NCBI GenBank assembly: GCA_000469685.2
Contig: LS997562.1
Coordinates: forward strand, 42,670,345-42,734,344
From: Haemonchus contortus
Taxonomy: Eukaryota; Nematoda; Chromadorea; Rhabditida; Trichostrongylidae
Direction: 5' to 3'
Length of the DNA: 64,000 nt
Part shown: piece after piece, positions 1 through 64,000 of the stretch
How positions within the stretch are numbered: the first letter of the stretch is position 1
How the letters are laid out: every line of letters begins with the position of its first letter
The notes under the pieces: generated by a model
Seen by the model: the letters and a program-made list of their open reading frames with translations, nothing else
Told to the model about the DNA's origin: nothing
Database searches by the model: none
Position numbers and translations under genes: made by a program

Positions 1-185
1 ATCTCGAGAAAGTACATTGAGCTCCAATTCCATAAGCAGGAGCAGGACTTCATGGAAAAAAGGAGAGCGCAGGGTTGGTGTGGGTCCATAGGAGAAAACT
101 CCTATTTTTCCGGGAATTTTTCTGAACCTTTCGTGTGAGATCGTTAAAACAACATTTTTCTTTTCTTGCTTGCTTTCATTTATTT

Positions 186-193
186 ATCTCTAG
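186..193 (+). promoter_or_regulatory. 3' splice site before the kri-1 start, probable trans-splice acceptor
   Basis: The sequence ATCTCTAG follows a T-rich stretch and ends 5 bases before the ATG at 199. This spacing is typical of nematode spliced-leader acceptors. A cis-spliced 5' UTR exon left of the window would look the same, so trans-splicing is an inference. Confidence 0.5.
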
Positions 194-198
194 CCCAC

Positions 199-62941
<62,743 letters not shown>

Positions 62942-63286
62942 ATATCAACGTCAACAAAAGACATCCGTCAAGTGATCAAGGACAACTCGTCTAAAAAATG
63001 GGCTGAGCTTACCGGTGCTTGTTGTTGTACAAAACGTTGAACTGTTAGTAGTTTGCATAGAATGGATTAATGGCTTGTATTTTTTCCCTTTGATTTATTC
63101 ATGAAACTTGGTTTTACCTCTGTGTTATCCCTTTATCTCTTTGCTGACTGTGGTTTGTAACGAGGAGAAAAGATCACGTGTTATCATCATAGGCAGTCTT
63201 ACTAATCAATCCTGTTATTGTGGGCAAGTTGAGTATGGTTGTTAACTTTCTATAAGGTATTTTTACTTTAGTTCAACTTAGCACAG

Positions 63287-63292
63287 AATAAA
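63287..63292 (+). terminator. AATAAA polyadenylation signal of kri-1
   Basis: This is the first clear plus-strand AATAAA after the kri-1 stop, 346 bases downstream, within an A/T-rich stretch. It is a plausible 3' end; transcript evidence is lacking. Confidence 0.5.
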
Positions 63293-64000
63293 ATTTTTTA
63301 TTACTGTAGCTCCAAAAATCGGGTCATCTGTTCATGGCCGATTGCATACTTGTTCACCGTGGTTCCTCATTTTCTCTCTTTTTCCGACACTTAAAGAGGT
63401 GGGACTTTATTCTGTCGTGGTCAAATATGGCTGAAGAAGTGAAGAAAAAACTGGGATTAATCTTTAGTTTACATAGTTCATATCGTACCTTCCACATATT
63501 GCTCGATAATGCCTAGAGAGTACATGCATAAAGTCAATTGCTATTTTCGGTGGAGATGAAGCGTGTGGCGCATTCGAAGAGGGAGTGATTCACCTCTTCA
63601 GATCATCGTCCTTGTGTTCTCATCTTTTCAAGACAAATATTCAAGACTGATCTAACTCTACGTTCTTAAGTATATACTTTCAGTTTGTTAATTGATTTAC
63701 ATGAACGAAACAGGGATCGGTCAAGAGATACTCAATCTTATTTCGAAGTTTTCAAATTTTCCCTCTCTCTTCCCGGGTTGAAGATGAGGAGCTCTCACTT
63801 ACTTATTAATCAAAAAAATCGAGCAGTAAAGACGGTCAAAAGCGGATGTAAAGCCATTCGATTGAGAGTTATTTCTTAGTGAACTTTGTGAACGAGGTCA
63901 TGATTCTGTTCAAAGCTCTACGTGGTAAATTTTGAAGTGAAACTCTCTTTTTGGAACCTCAGGAAAACAGCTCCTTAGATCAAGTTCGTGATCGGTGTAG
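63293..64000 (+). other. Downstream of kri-1
   Basis: About 0.7 kb of AT-rich sequence after the kri-1 polyadenylation signal. No gene or repeat was recognised. Confidence 0.55.

Overview
The window looks like animal DNA from a nematode, probably a clade V (strongylid or hookworm-like) species. The signs are short exons, TTTCAG-type 3' splice sites, a probable trans-splice acceptor 5 bases before the first ATG, AT-rich introns full of small repeats, and a protein closest to the KRI-1/KRIT1 family. No bacterial features, CRISPR array or functional tRNA gene was seen. The species is an inference.

One gene accounts for almost the whole window. I rebuilt an 18-exon plus-strand model for a KRIT1 (CCM1) orthologue, kri-1, from 199 to 62941. 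All exon phases agree, the sum is 2373 nt (790 codons plus stop), and the product aligns end to end with the vertebrate protein as I recall it: Nudix-like N-terminus, NPAY and NPLF motifs, ankyrin repeats, and FERM F1, F2 and F3 ending in the usual helix. Introns run from 57 nt to 23.7 kb. Exons 1-3 lie at 0.2-2.4 kb, 4-7 at 10.3-11.4 kb, 8-13 at 17.5-22.6 kb, 14 at 32.1 kb, 15-16 at 56.0-56.5 kb and 17-18 at 62.3-62.9 kb. A polyadenylation signal follows at 63287.

The large introns hold other genes. Intron 3 carries two intronless plus-strand genes (3422-4168 and 7267-8616), and intron 9 carries a third on the minus strand (19614-20432). All three encode an N-terminal PB1-like domain followed by a fast-evolving low-complexity tail rich in His, Arg/Ser and Cys-Pro motifs. 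This looks like a nested, lineage-restricted family and is the most novel content. Intron 13 holds an antisense exon for a Ly6/uPAR-type domain (26962-27132). Intron 14 has a weaker antisense coding candidate near 55 kb.

The rest is repeats. Intron 7 contains a 4-kb (TGTC)n array plus a GC-rich minisatellite, both between arms of a 160-210 bp inverted repeat. Other introns carry tRNA-derived SINEs (one with an exact 11-bp target duplication), piggyBac-like MITEs at TTAA sites, homopolymer G/C runs and diverged duplications. No sequenced transcript or database result was available; every exon call rests on splice signals, phase and family similarity.
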